Shown: positions 24,710-32,618 of the stretch, in pieces
How positions within the stretch are numbered: the stretch's first letter is position 1
Layout of the letters: each line of letters opens with the position of its first letter
Origin: Streptomyces sp. NBC_01497
GTDB lineage: Bacteria > Actinomycetota > Actinomycetes > Streptomycetales > Streptomycetaceae
Direction of reading: 5' to 3'
Assembly: GCF_036250695.1 (NCBI RefSeq)
Contig: NZ_CP109427.1
Span: 3,658,001 to 3,722,000 of the forward strand
Length of the DNA stretch: 64,000 nt
Notes under the pieces: generated by a model
What the model was told of the DNA's origin: nothing
The model's database searches: none
The model's input: the letters and a program-made list of their open reading frames with translations, nothing else
Position numbers and translations under genes: made by a program

Positions 24710-26857
24710 ATGAACCCCCGCACCATCGGCGCGTTCGACCTTCCCGACCGCCTCTCCCCCAAGGCCGACCCGGCGCTGATCGCGGGCGACGAGGAGCACT
24801 TCGCGGCCATCGCGGAGTCCCTCGACGAGTCGATCGCCGATCTGTCACAGCGCCTCGCCGACCTGCGCAGGGCGCCCGGCGGCCTGGGCCGCGACGCGAT
24901 GGACCGGGACACGGAGATCCACCGGCTGACCACGCGGCTGCGGACCCTGCGCCGCTTCGGCCTGGACCTGTGCCTCGGACACATGGTCGCGGCGGACGAC
25001 CCCGAGCCCGTGTACGTCGGGCGGCTCGGCCTCACCGACAGCACGGGCCGCCGGCTGCTGCTGGACTGGCGCTCCCCCGCCGTGGAGCCGTTCTTCGGAG
25101 CCACCCACGCCAACCCCATGGGCCTCGCGAGCCGCCGCAGATACCGCTGGAGCCGCGGCCGGATCAGCGACTACTGGGACGAGGTGTTCACCTCGGACGC
25201 CTTCGCCGGCCACGCCGCGCTCGACGACCAGTCCGCCTTCATCGCCAGCCTGGGCGGCAACCGGTCACCGCGGATGCGGGACGTCCTCGGCACCATCCAG
25301 GCCGACCAGGACGCCATCATCCGCGCGGGATCCCGCGGTGCTCTCGTCGTGGACGGCGGACCGGGCACGGGGAAGACCGTCGTCGCGCTGCACCGCTCCG
25401 CCTACCTGCTCTACTCCGACCCGCGCCTCGGCCATCGCAAGGGCGGCGTGCTGTTCGTGGGGCCCCACCAGCCCTACCTGGGTTACGTCGCCGACGTCCT
25501 GCCGAGCCTCGGGGAGGAGGGCGTTCAGACCTGCACGCTGCGGGACCTCGTGGCCGAGGGAGCCGCGGCGACAGCCGAGCCCGACCCGGACGTGGCGCGT
25601 CTGAAGGCGTCCGCGGACCTGGTGCGGGCGATCGAGCCGGCCGTCCGCTTCTACGAGGACCCGCCCACCCAGGGCATGACGATCACGACGCCGTGGTCCG
25701 ACATCCGGCTGAGCGCCGACGACTGGGCCGAGGCGTTCGAGGCGGCGGAACCCGGCACCCCGCACAACGAGGCACGCGAGCAGATCTGGGAGGAACTGCT
25801 CACGATCCTGATGGACAAGCACGACGGCGACACCGCGCCCGCCCTGCTGCGCAAAGCGCTGGAACAGGACAGGGACCTGCTCGGCGCCCTCCACCGCGCC
25901 TGGCCGCTCATCGAGGCGGCCGACCTCGTGGGTGACCTCTGGTCCGTCCCCGCCTACCTGCGCAAATGCGCTCCATGGCTCGGCCCCGACGACGTCCGCA
26001 AGCTGCGCCGCGAGGACTCCCATGCCTGGACGGTGTCCGACCTCCCGCTCCTCGACGCGGCACGGCAGCGGCTCGGCGACCCGATGGCGGCCCGCCACAA
26101 GCGCCGGCACAAGGCCGCTGTCGCCGCCGAGCGCGAACGCATGGACGTCGTCATCGACCGCATCCTGGAGGCCGACGAGGACGGCGAAGGCGCCGTGACG
26201 ATGCTGCACGGACAGGACCTGCGGGACAGCCTCGTGGATGAGGCGGTGCTGCCCACCGTCGACCCGGACGAGCTCGCGGGCCCCTTCGCGCACGTCGTCG
26301 TGGACGAGGCCCAGGAGCTGACGGACGCGGAATGGCAGATGCTGCTGCTCCGCTGCCCGTCCCGGAGCTTCACGATCGTCGGGGACCGCGCCCAGGCCCG
26401 GCACGGCTTCACGGAGTCGTGGCAGGAACGGCTCAAGCGGGTCGGGCTGGACCGGATCACCCTGGCCTCCCTGAGCATCAACTACCGCACGCCCGAAGAG
26501 ATCATGGCGGAAGCTGAGCCGGTCATCCGGGCCGTGCTCCCCGATGCCAACGTGCCGACCTCCATCCGCGGCAGCGGCCTCCCCGTCGTCCACGGAGCGG
26601 CCTCGGACCTCGGCTCGGTCCTCGACACCTGGCTCGCCGCCAATGCCGACGGCACCGCCTGCGTCATCGGCGATCCCGCCTTCCGCCCGACGGCCCGCAT
26701 CCGCTCACTGACACCGGAACTGTCGAAGGGCCTCGAATTCGACCTGGTCGTCCTCGTCGATCCGGAGAACTTCGGCGAGGGCGTCGAGGGAGCGGTCGAC
26801 CGCTACGTCGCGATGACCCGGGCGACCCGCCGGCTCGTCATCCTCACCAGCTCCTGA
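24710..26857 (+). CDS. helR: HelR-type RNA polymerase recycling helicase-like ATPase (HelD family)
   Basis: This 715-aa UvrD-like motor protein frees stalled or rifamycin-bound RNA polymerase in known relatives. An N-terminal coiled-coil arm (about 25-95, EEHFAAIAESLDESIADLSQ, HRLTTRLRTLRR) fits the secondary-channel arm of HelD/HelR. The family DWRSPAVEPFF segment follows. Walker A GGPGTGKT is at 216-223, Walker B VVVDEAQELTD, motif III ASFTIVGDRAQ-like, and motif VI VAMTRATRRLVIL at the C-terminus. Length equals described HelR proteins. The start is ATG 24710, with only a weak Shine-Dalgarno. An RAE lies about 470 bp upstream, indicating rifamycin induction. An 11-bp repeat overlaps the stop codon. 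Confidence 0.93.
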   Translation: MNPRTIGAFDLPDRLSPKADPALIAGDEEHFAAIAESLDESIADLSQRLADLRRAPGGLGRDAMDRDTEIHRLTTRLRTLRRFGLDLCLGHMVAADDPEPVYVGRLGLTDSTGRRLLLDWRSPAVEPFFGATHANPMGLASRRRYRWSRGRISDYWDEVFTSDAFAGHAALDDQSAFIASLGGNRSPRMRDVLGTIQADQDAIIRAGSRGALVVDGGPGTGKTVVALHRSAYLLYSDPRLGHRKGGVLFVGPHQPYLGYVADVLPSLGEEGVQTCTLRDLVAEGAAATAEPDPDVARLKASADLVRAIEPAVRFYEDPPTQGMTITTPWSDIRLSADDWAEAFEAAEPGTPHNEAREQIWEELLTILMDKHDGDTAPALLRKALEQDRDLLGALHRAWPLIEAADLVGDLWSVPAYLRKCAPWLGPDDVRKLRREDSHAWTVSDLPLLDAARQRLGDPMAARHKRRHKAAVAAERERMDVVIDRILEADEDGEGAVTMLHGQDLRDSLVDEAVLPTVDPDELAGPFAHVVVDEAQELTDAEWQMLLLRCPSRSFTIVGDRAQARHGFTESWQERLKRVGLDRITLASLSINYRTPEEIMAEAEPVIRAVLPDANVPTSIRGSGLPVVHGAASDLGSVLDTWLAANADGTACVIGDPAFRPTARIRSLTPELSKGLEFDLVVLVDPENFGEGVEGAVDRYVAMTRATRRLVILTSS

Positions 26858-26903
26858 CCCGTTCCTGACCCGTTCCTGACCCGTTCCTGATCCGTTCCTG
26901 ACC
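26852..26903. repeat. 11-bp tandem repeat across the helR stop codon
   Basis: TCCTGACCCGT repeats 4.7 times, the fourth copy having TCCTGATCCGT. The stop TGA of helR lies in the first copy. Copy-number change by slippage would add or remove units after the stop without altering the protein. Confidence 0.85.
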
Positions 26904-27195
26904 AGGGAAGACCGAAGGGCGGGGTGCGGCTGAACGCCGTACACGATGTCGGGCAGACCTTCGACAGCCAGACTTTCGACAGCCAGGGGAACCCGCCGCC
27001 CCGAACGTGCCGGCCCCCTGTCCGCAGATCGCGGGCCGACCGGCGCGACCCCGTCCGCCTTGGCCGCCGTCGTGGGTAGCCATTACGCACCTTTGAGTCC
27101 ATAATGACCATGTCCGTCCGTAGATGGTCAGCCGGAAAGGCCGCGTAGGGCACGACCGCAGCGGGCGGGTTCGCGGCCCTGCCGAAAGGTGTGCC
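26904..27195. promoter_or_regulatory. Upstream region of the profilin-like gene
   Basis: This 292-bp gap is AT-richer around 27078-27130 (TAGCCATTACGCACC, CATAATGACCATG). CATAAT at 27100-27105 is a possible -10 hexamer. GAAAGGTG 10 bp before ATG 27196 supplies the ribosome-binding site. No operator is evident. Confidence 0.4.
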
Positions 27196-27582
27196 ATGGC
27201 TACGTTGCAGGAGTATGTGGACAAGGAACTGGTGGGCACGAACAACGTCCGCCGCGCGGCCATCATCCATGCCGATGACGGCGGCACCTGGGCGGAGAGT
27301 GACGGAGGCCTGCTGGAGGCCGGCGAGGGTGCGGCCATCGTCGCCCTGTTCAAGGACCCGGGCGAGGTGCACAGCAAGGGCGTCGTCGTCGGCGGGGAAC
27401 AGTTCGTGGGGGTCAAGGGCGACGAGAAGTCGATCTGCGCCACGAAGGGCGCGGACGGCGTCGCGATCGCCAGGACGGACCGGACCATCGTCATCGGCTA
27501 CTACCAGGAGGGCGAGGCGCCCTGCGACGCCCTGCTGACCGTCGGGAACGTCGCCGACAGCCTCCGCGAGAACGGCTACTGA
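27196..27582 (+). CDS. Profilin-like protein
   Basis: This 128-aa single-domain cytosolic protein has no signal peptide. It aligns by eye end to end with eukaryotic profilins of 125-131 residues, especially protist ones. Matching segments: YVDKELVGTNNVRRAAII (7-24) with the profilin YVDxxLVGTGxVxxAAII start; DDGGTWAES (27-35, W32 conserved); AAIVALFKDPG; KGVVVGGEQFVGVKGDEKSI (61-80); KGADGVAIARTDRTIVIGYY (84-103); and terminal helix VGNVADSLRENGY. In eukaryotes profilin binds actin and proline-rich peptides; of the aromatic clamp, Y7, W32 and Y128 are present but the first Trp is Leu4. Codon use is mostly Streptomyces-like. It is monocistronic with its own terminator. The function in a bacterium is unknown. 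Confidence 0.88.
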   Translation: MATLQEYVDKELVGTNNVRRAAIIHADDGGTWAESDGGLLEAGEGAAIVALFKDPGEVHSKGVVVGGEQFVGVKGDEKSICATKGADGVAIARTDRTIVIGYYQEGEAPCDALLTVGNVADSLRENGY

Positions 27583-27612
27583 GGGACACCCGCCCACGAG
27601 ACGCGCGACCAC

Positions 27613-27645
27613 GCCCCCTGCCCGGCGATACACCGGGCAGGGGGC
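27613..27645 (+). terminator. Terminator after the profilin-like gene
   Basis: A perfect 13-bp stem (27613-27625 with 27633-27645) has a 7-nt loop and lies 31 bp after the stop codon. Confidence 0.85.
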
Positions 27646-28152
27646 GCTTCCGGCTTCTGCCCGGGGCCGGGCGGCCCGGGCAAGAACCGTGGGCCCGGCG
27701 TTGCGACGGACTGCGGCCTTGTCCGTCACGCCGCGTGCGTTGGAAAGGAACGTGGCTCCTCAGCCCACACCGGCCATGCCCGAGCAAGGCAATTCCCACG
27801 CGCACAGCAACCCTCCCAACATGCCGCCACGTCGCGGCCATCCGCCGGACTTCGCCGGCCGTTCGCGATGAGGGCAAGCGATCCTGAGGAGGCGAGCCGA
27901 GCTCTCGACTCCGGACGGGTACGTGACAGCCGGCGGGGGGCGAGGACGGCGTCGTCGTCCGTGTCGGCGAGGCACCGAAGGCCGCTCCGTCCACCGCAAC
28001 CCATGCCCCCGCAGTTCGACGGGAGTCGACCTTGTCGCGCACGGCACGCGACTCGATTCGAAGTGCCCGGGTCTCGGCGTTCTGTAGCGTTCGCGCTCAG
28101 TCAACGGGGATGATGGTGCTCAACAGCACGTGACCGGGACGGGAGGGAGCAG
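27646..28152. other. Intergenic region, no gene recognised
   Basis: About 500 bp separate the profilin terminator and the DUF433 gene. Open frames on both strands are chance frames without RBS. The last 60 bp (TAGCGTTCGCGCTCAG onward) probably hold the toxin-antitoxin promoter. Confidence 0.45.
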
Positions 28153-28788
28153 ATGGCGTACTCGACCCGCATGGCCGCAGCCCTCTCCGGAGCGACGGTC
28201 GGACAACTGCGCACGTGGCGACAGGACCGGGGCAACGGGCCGATCCTCCGGCCCGAGCTGGCAACCCGCCCGGCTCTGTACTCCTTCCGGGACGTGCTCG
28301 CGCTGCGCGCGTTCGCCCACCTTCGTCAGGACACTTCCCTGCAGAAGATCCGCGTGGCCCTGACCACCCTGAAGAAAATCGGGGAGGTCGAACACCTTTC
28401 CAGTTACACCCTGGTGTCCGAGGGCGACTCGATCGTCCTCGGGGGTCACGATGACCACGGCACCGACCTGGTCGAACGTCCTGGCCAACGCGTGATCGCC
28501 ACGATGGCCGACATCCTGCAGGAATTCGCTCCGAGAGCCGGCGTCGTGGTCCCTCACCTGCTGCGGCCGAAGCACCACGTCACGGTCGATCCAGAGACGC
28601 AGGGCGGACAGCCCGTGATCACGGGCACGAGGATCCCCTTCGACGCCGTCGCGGAGCTGGTCGAGGACGGCATCCCGCCGGAGAAGATCGCGGACTACTA
28701 CCCCGGTGTCACCGCGGACGCCGCACGCGACGCGGCTTCCTTCGCCCTCTACGTGGACAGCTACAGCACGGGAGCGCGCGCTGCCTGA
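28153..28788 (+). CDS. Antitoxin-like protein: MerR-type HTH plus DUF433
   Basis: This 211-aa protein has an N-terminal MerR-like winged HTH (MAYSTRMAAALSGATVGQLR, LYSFRDVLALRAFAHLR, LQKIRVALTTLKKIG). Its C-terminal DUF433 domain has HVTVDPETQGGQPVITGTRI, VAELVEDGIPPEKIADYYPG and TADAARDAASFALYVD. DUF433 proteins usually partner PIN-like DUF5615 proteins as VapB-style antitoxins. The downstream gene is exactly that, overlapping by one base (TGATG). The fused DNA-binding domain suggests operon autoregulation. ATG 28153 follows GGGAGGGAG. Confidence 0.88.
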   Translation: MAYSTRMAAALSGATVGQLRTWRQDRGNGPILRPELATRPALYSFRDVLALRAFAHLRQDTSLQKIRVALTTLKKIGEVEHLSSYTLVSEGDSIVLGGHDDHGTDLVERPGQRVIATMADILQEFAPRAGVVVPHLLRPKHHVTVDPETQGGQPVITGTRIPFDAVAELVEDGIPPEKIADYYPGVTADAARDAASFALYVDSYSTGARAA

Positions 28789-29228
28789 TGCGGATCCTCA
28801 TCGATGAGAACGTCCCCGTACAGGTGCTGGAGATGCTCAGACGGATCCTGCCCGAACACGAGATCAAGCACGTCAGTGAGATCAGGTGGGCGGGCAAGAA
28901 GGATCTCGCGCTTCTCCCCGACGCCGCGAGAAAGGGCTTCGACGCCTTCCTGACCAGGGACGCCCGACAGCTGGAGGATCCGTCGGAGACCGAGGCCATC
29001 AAGAAGTCGGGCATGCACCACATCCGCTTCAGCCAGGCGCACAGGGGCATGTCAGGCCTCGGCCTGGCGATGGGCGCGGTGGTCGCGGCGATGCCCCTGG
29101 TCATTGCCGAACTCGGCGAAGCAGGTATCCAGCAGCTGATCCACATCAAGGGCCTGAGCCCCGTGAGCAAGCACCGATTCGACCGTGTGGACCCGTCCGC
29201 GTCACCACCGTCGTACTGGCCTCGGTAG
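28788..29228 (+). CDS. PIN-like (DUF5615/Mut7-C type) putative toxin nuclease
   Basis: This 146-aa protein begins MRILIDENVPVQVLEMLRRI, the DUF5615 start whose Asp/Glu (D6, E7) form part of a PIN active site. ARKGFDAFLTRDARQLEDP carries the second acidic pair (TRD). After about residue 80 it is a helical tail (GLAMGAVVAAMPLVIAELGE). Translation is coupled to the DUF433 gene through a TGATG overlap. PIN proteins in this arrangement are RNases; activity here is inferred. A MerR-HTH/DUF433 fusion with a PIN-like partner is a less common VapBC-like layout. Confidence 0.85.
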   Translation: MRILIDENVPVQVLEMLRRILPEHEIKHVSEIRWAGKKDLALLPDAARKGFDAFLTRDARQLEDPSETEAIKKSGMHHIRFSQAHRGMSGLGLAMGAVVAAMPLVIAELGEAGIQQLIHIKGLSPVSKHRFDRVDPSASPPSYWPR

Positions 29229-30024
29229 CCGCACCGCACCACACCGGTCGCAAGCCCGTCGCGGCGGGGCCCGACGGGATCACCTATTCGGTGTTGATGC
29301 CGTCTCGACCAGCTTGGCGATGAATTCGGCACTCGCGTGCAGCTCCCGCGTGTACCAGATCACGCAGTCCCACGGGCGGTCTGAAAAAGGCCGTGCGGTC
29401 GGACGATGCGCTCTGCACCGAACCGCTGGGGAAGCGTGTGGAGAGCTTCGCCGCTCACTCTCGCCTGCGCCACACCGCCGTGACGCCCGCCCGCCCGCCG
29501 GGCCAACGCCGTCAGGTCGCACCTCTGCCTCGGGTGCCTCTACCACCAGTAGGGGATGGGCCCCACCTGGGACCAGATCCACGCGTGGGCCGAAATCGCC
29601 GAATCAGTAACGGAATTGACTCGTTGGCCGGGTCGCCGGCCCGGGTGTCTGATAAGTCTTCTGACGGGGGCCGGGCTTATGCCGGGCCCGCGGCGACTCT
29701 TGGGGTGCCGCAGGGGGAGGGGACGTACATGAGCGCCACCGGACGCGACGAGATCATCGCTTGTAGAAACCCGCGACACGGTCGTCGTGCTGTAAACCAC
29801 CCCGCCGGCGGAGAAGGGTCCAAGGCCCCGCCTACGCCCCCGGGTGAGAACTCCTTCGAAGGCTTTGCGCGCACCGCGTCGACTTCATGAGTTCAACCTC
29901 AGCAACGAGCAGATCGACCAGTGCAGGGGCTTCGGACATCGACCCCCGCGCTGCGGCTTCCACCCACGTGTCGGCAGGCAGGGCATCGTGGCCCCGGCGA
30001 TCACAGTCGAACTGGAGAACCACA
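29229..30024. other. Gene-poor region with signs of eroded coding sequence
   Basis: About 800 bp without a whole gene. On the - strand 29280-29370 reads as a coding-like C-terminus (CVIWYTRELHASAEFIAKLV) ending at a TGA at 29280-29282, but the frame has no matching N-terminus. On + a short frame at 29555-29731 begins MGPTWDQIHAWAEIAES and then degenerates. Another at 29729-29890 starts MSATGRDEIIA after GGGGGAGGGG. Codon third positions are GC-biased only over these short parts. I read the region as remnants of small genes; none is called. Confidence 0.4.
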
Positions 30025-31038
30025 ATGAGCACTTACGCCGACCCGCTCGTCGACGGTACGACCCCGATGAGCGCGTACGAGGGGCAGGTATGGAACGCGC
30101 TCAACGAGTACTGGCAGAACCGCAACAACCGCCGTGGTCTGCCGAACTGGGCGAGCGCCGCCCTCGGTCGCACCGGTGAGGCCGCGGGAAACGCCGTGAG
30201 ACGGGTGACGGACGCTGTGCCGGAGTCGGTCACGGAACCGATTCGTCGCGCGGGCGACGCGGTCGCCGACAAGGCCCTACGACCGGCACTCGCAGGCGCG
30301 GCAGCGTTACTCGAATTGGTCAACGACTCGGCCCGGGAACTCAACGACCCGAAGAACGTCGAGAAGCTCGCCCGCAAGCGAGGCATCGACCTCGACAGTT
30401 TCACCGAACTACGACAGCAGGACCTCAAGGTCTGTGACCGGCTACTGACCCGCAACACCCTCAAGTGGCGGACCACCGGCGCATTCGAAGGCGGTGCCAT
30501 GGGACTGCTGGCCATGGTCCCCGTCGCCGGTATACCCGTCGCCATGACGGCCGACATCCTCGTCGTCCAGGTCCTGAGCACGTCGATCGCCGCGCGCATC
30601 GCGTACTCCTACGGCTACGACGCCAAGGACCCCGACGAGCAGGACTTCATCCAACGCCTGGTGCAACGGTCCTTCATGGCCCAGGCCGCCAAAGCCAAGC
30701 CGTTGCGTGATACCGCACTGGCGGCCAACGCGGTCAAGGGACGCGTCAACTGGTCACAGAAGCTCCGCCAGGACCACCGCCTTCTGGCCGCCCTTGAGAG
30801 GTTGCTGCAACAGCTGGGCCCGGCCGGCTCCAAGGTGCCAGTCACAAACGTCGCCAAGGTCGTGCCGTTCGTGGGGGTCCTCATCGGCGCCGGCATGAAC
30901 GCCGCGGTCCTCGGCAGGGTGGCCGCCGACGCGCAGCGGTACTGCCAGACCCGATTCCTGTGCGACAAGTACGGGCTGCCGTTGCCGGCCGCACTGGCGA
31001 CCGTCCGGGACGACGACCCTCAGACCGACCCCACGTAA
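30025..31038 (+). CDS. EcsC-family protein
   Basis: This 337-aa protein belongs by eye to the EcsC family. It starts AYEGQVWNALNEYWQNR. The core is ALLELVNDSARELNDPKNVE, RNTLKWRTTGAFEGGAMGLL, the hydrophobic pair MVPVAGIPVAMTADILVVQV and the conserved ARIAYSYGYDAKDPDEQDFI. The C-terminus VVPFVGVLIGAGMNAAVLGR carries a further hydrophobic segment, and the family motif CQTRFLCDKYGL follows. EcsC proteins are membrane-associated and of unclear function. ATG 30025 follows TGGAGAA; the frame is open upstream to 29887 but that part is Ser/Thr/Ala-rich with poor GC3. Confidence 0.85.
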   Translation: MSTYADPLVDGTTPMSAYEGQVWNALNEYWQNRNNRRGLPNWASAALGRTGEAAGNAVRRVTDAVPESVTEPIRRAGDAVADKALRPALAGAAALLELVNDSARELNDPKNVEKLARKRGIDLDSFTELRQQDLKVCDRLLTRNTLKWRTTGAFEGGAMGLLAMVPVAGIPVAMTADILVVQVLSTSIAARIAYSYGYDAKDPDEQDFIQRLVQRSFMAQAAKAKPLRDTALAANAVKGRVNWSQKLRQDHRLLAALERLLQQLGPAGSKVPVTNVAKVVPFVGVLIGAGMNAAVLGRVAADAQRYCQTRFLCDKYGLPLPAALATVRDDDPQTDPT

Positions 31039-31178
31039 CTGCGGTGGCCGCTGCGTCCACAAGGCTCCTGCTTCCGGCGCATGGGAGCAGCCCTCTACCC
31101 GGAAACTGAGACCGGAACGGAAACCACGCCGTCACGGTCCGCCCGTACGAAACGGCTACGACGCATCCGGTAGCAGAA

Positions 31179-31211
31179 AACCCCAGGTCAGAGAGTGTCT
31201 GGCCTGGGGTT
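31179..31211. terminator. Bidirectional terminator between ecsC-like gene and tRNA-Thr
   Basis: A 14-bp stem with one G-T mismatch (31179-31192 with 31198-31211) lies directly downstream of the - strand tRNA and also ends the + strand gene. Confidence 0.75.
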
Positions 31212-31217
31212 CGGAGG

Positions 31218-31291
31218 AGCCTCCTGTCGGATTCGAACCGACGACCTACGCATTACAAGTGCGTTGCTCTGGCCAGCTGAGCTAAGGAGGC
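31218..31291 (-). tRNA. tRNA-Thr (anticodon TGT)
   Basis: On the - strand a complete cloverleaf can be folded: acceptor GCCTCCT/AGGAGGC, D arm GCTC..GAGC, anticodon arm ACGCA-CTTGTAA-TGCGT with anticodon TGT, and T arm GTCGG-TTCGAAT-CCGAC. CCA is not encoded in full. Confidence 0.95.
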
Positions 31292-31505
31292 AATACGGAC
31301 GTATCTTTCACCGTCCGAAGGCGGTCCTACTGTACACAGCGGCGTGAAGCGCCAGCCACATGCTTCCGGGCGCCCGGGCGCTTCTCGTACCCCTCGCGCC
31401 GGCCGACGAGCCCGCGTGGCGCGCGGCGCGCCCGATGACGCCGTGCGGTGTGCGACCTGGTGCGGGGCACCGTTCGGGGTACCTCTATTCGTGTCATGGC
31501 ATCGT

Positions 31506-32078
31506 ATGCGCATGCTGACCCTGAGCATCCTCGGGTTTCTCGCCGAACAGCCCCTTCATGCCTACGAGCTCCGCAACCGGATCTCCGGGCTCTCCGGCCA
31601 CATCCGCCCCGTCAGTGACGGGGCGCTGTACCCCGCCCTCGACCGGCTGCGTCGCGCCGGGTTCGTCGTACGGCATGAGGCGCCCGGGAGCGGGGCCACG
31701 CGCCGCCAGGTGTTCACCTTGACGGACACCGGCCGGCAGGAGTTCCTGCGCCGGCTCGCCGAACCCGCGCCCGTCGAGATCACCGACCGCAACTCGTTCA
31801 TGATCCTGCTCGCCTTCCTCGGCCAGCTCGCCAACCCGGTCGCCCAACTACGGGTACTGCGAAGACGGTTGAGTTTCTACGATCAGCCGGCGGGCTATTT
31901 CTACGATCACGGCCGGCCGCTGCGCGCCGACGAGATGAGCGACCGGTTCCGGCGCGGCATGCTGGCCACCGCGGCCGCGACCAAGCATGCCGACGTGCAG
32001 TGGCTGCGTGGCGTGATCGCGGAGCTGGAAGGGGAGATCACGGGACGTCCCGAGCGGGTGCGCAAGCTGGGTCTCTGA
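31506..32078 (+). CDS. PadR-family transcriptional regulator
   Basis: This 190-aa regulator starts MRMLTLSILGFLAEQPLHAY, the classic PadR beginning. The winged helix is HAYELRNRISGLSGHIRPVS, then DGALYPALDRLRRAGFVVRH and ATRRQVFTLTDTGRQEFLRR. The C-terminal Vir-like helical dimerisation domain follows (LRVLRRRLSFYDQPAGYFYD). ATG 31506 is chosen; two other ATGs lie within 10 bp. It stands alone upstream of MsiK without an obvious target. Confidence 0.9.
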   Translation: MRMLTLSILGFLAEQPLHAYELRNRISGLSGHIRPVSDGALYPALDRLRRAGFVVRHEAPGSGATRRQVFTLTDTGRQEFLRRLAEPAPVEITDRNSFMILLAFLGQLANPVAQLRVLRRRLSFYDQPAGYFYDHGRPLRADEMSDRFRRGMLATAAATKHADVQWLRGVIAELEGEITGRPERVRKLGL

Positions 32079-32618
32079 GTCGCGCACGGCTCCCGCGCGC
32101 GACTCCCCGCACAGCTCCGCACCCGACTCCCCGCACGGGTCCGCGCAACGCTCCCCGCACGGGTCCGTACAGCCCCGCGACCGGTTCCGCGCCCGGCCGC
32201 GTTCCTGGTTCCGCCCACGCCTTCCGTGCCCCGCTCCGTGCGCAGCCGCCCGCACGGCCGGGTGGGCAGCTCGGTGGGCAGACCTCATGCCATCGGGCCG
32301 GGCCTCCCGGCGCGAGGGCCGCCTCCGCTTCCGGGCCAGGCGACCGGCCGCTCCCCCGCCCCTCCCCGGGCTCGCCCTCCGCTTCTCGTCGTGTTTCGCC
32401 GTCCGCGCGGTCGACGGTCCCGAGGGAGCAAAAAGTCGGAGTCGGTAACACGGCGGAAAAATTCGGTTGCCTCGGACTACTGACAGATCCGAAAACGCCG
32501 GGTACCGTCACCTCCAGTTCACCCAGGTGGACCAGACCTCTCTTCCACTCTTTGTGGAAGATCCATTCCTTTACTCGGATCGTCCGGCACGTTCCTGCCG
32601 GTGAAGGGACATTTCGTC
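32079..32618. other. Upstream region of msiK with C-rich repeats
   Basis: Positions 32095-32175 repeat CTCCCCGCAC(G/A)GGTCCG-like units several times. The remainder up to 32618 must hold the msiK promoter; AT-richer sequence at 32430-32480 and 32535-32575 is the likeliest location. No gene is supported. Confidence 0.45.

Noticed and set aside
27777..27872. Short + strand frame with NPPNMPPRRGHPP-like proline content just after the profilin-like gene
   Set aside because: It is tempting as a polyproline ligand, but there is no ribosome-binding site, the codon pattern is not Streptomyces-like, and it is a tail of a longer chance frame.
29887..30024. In-frame upstream extension of the EcsC-family protein
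   Set aside because: Ser/Thr/Ala-rich with low third-position GC, while ATG 30025 has a good RBS and begins the conserved region.
29832..30032. 66-codon - strand frame beginning MLIVVLQFDCDRRG
   Set aside because: Partly protein-like but no RBS, and a competing + frame over the same DNA has equally good third-position bias; not decidable.
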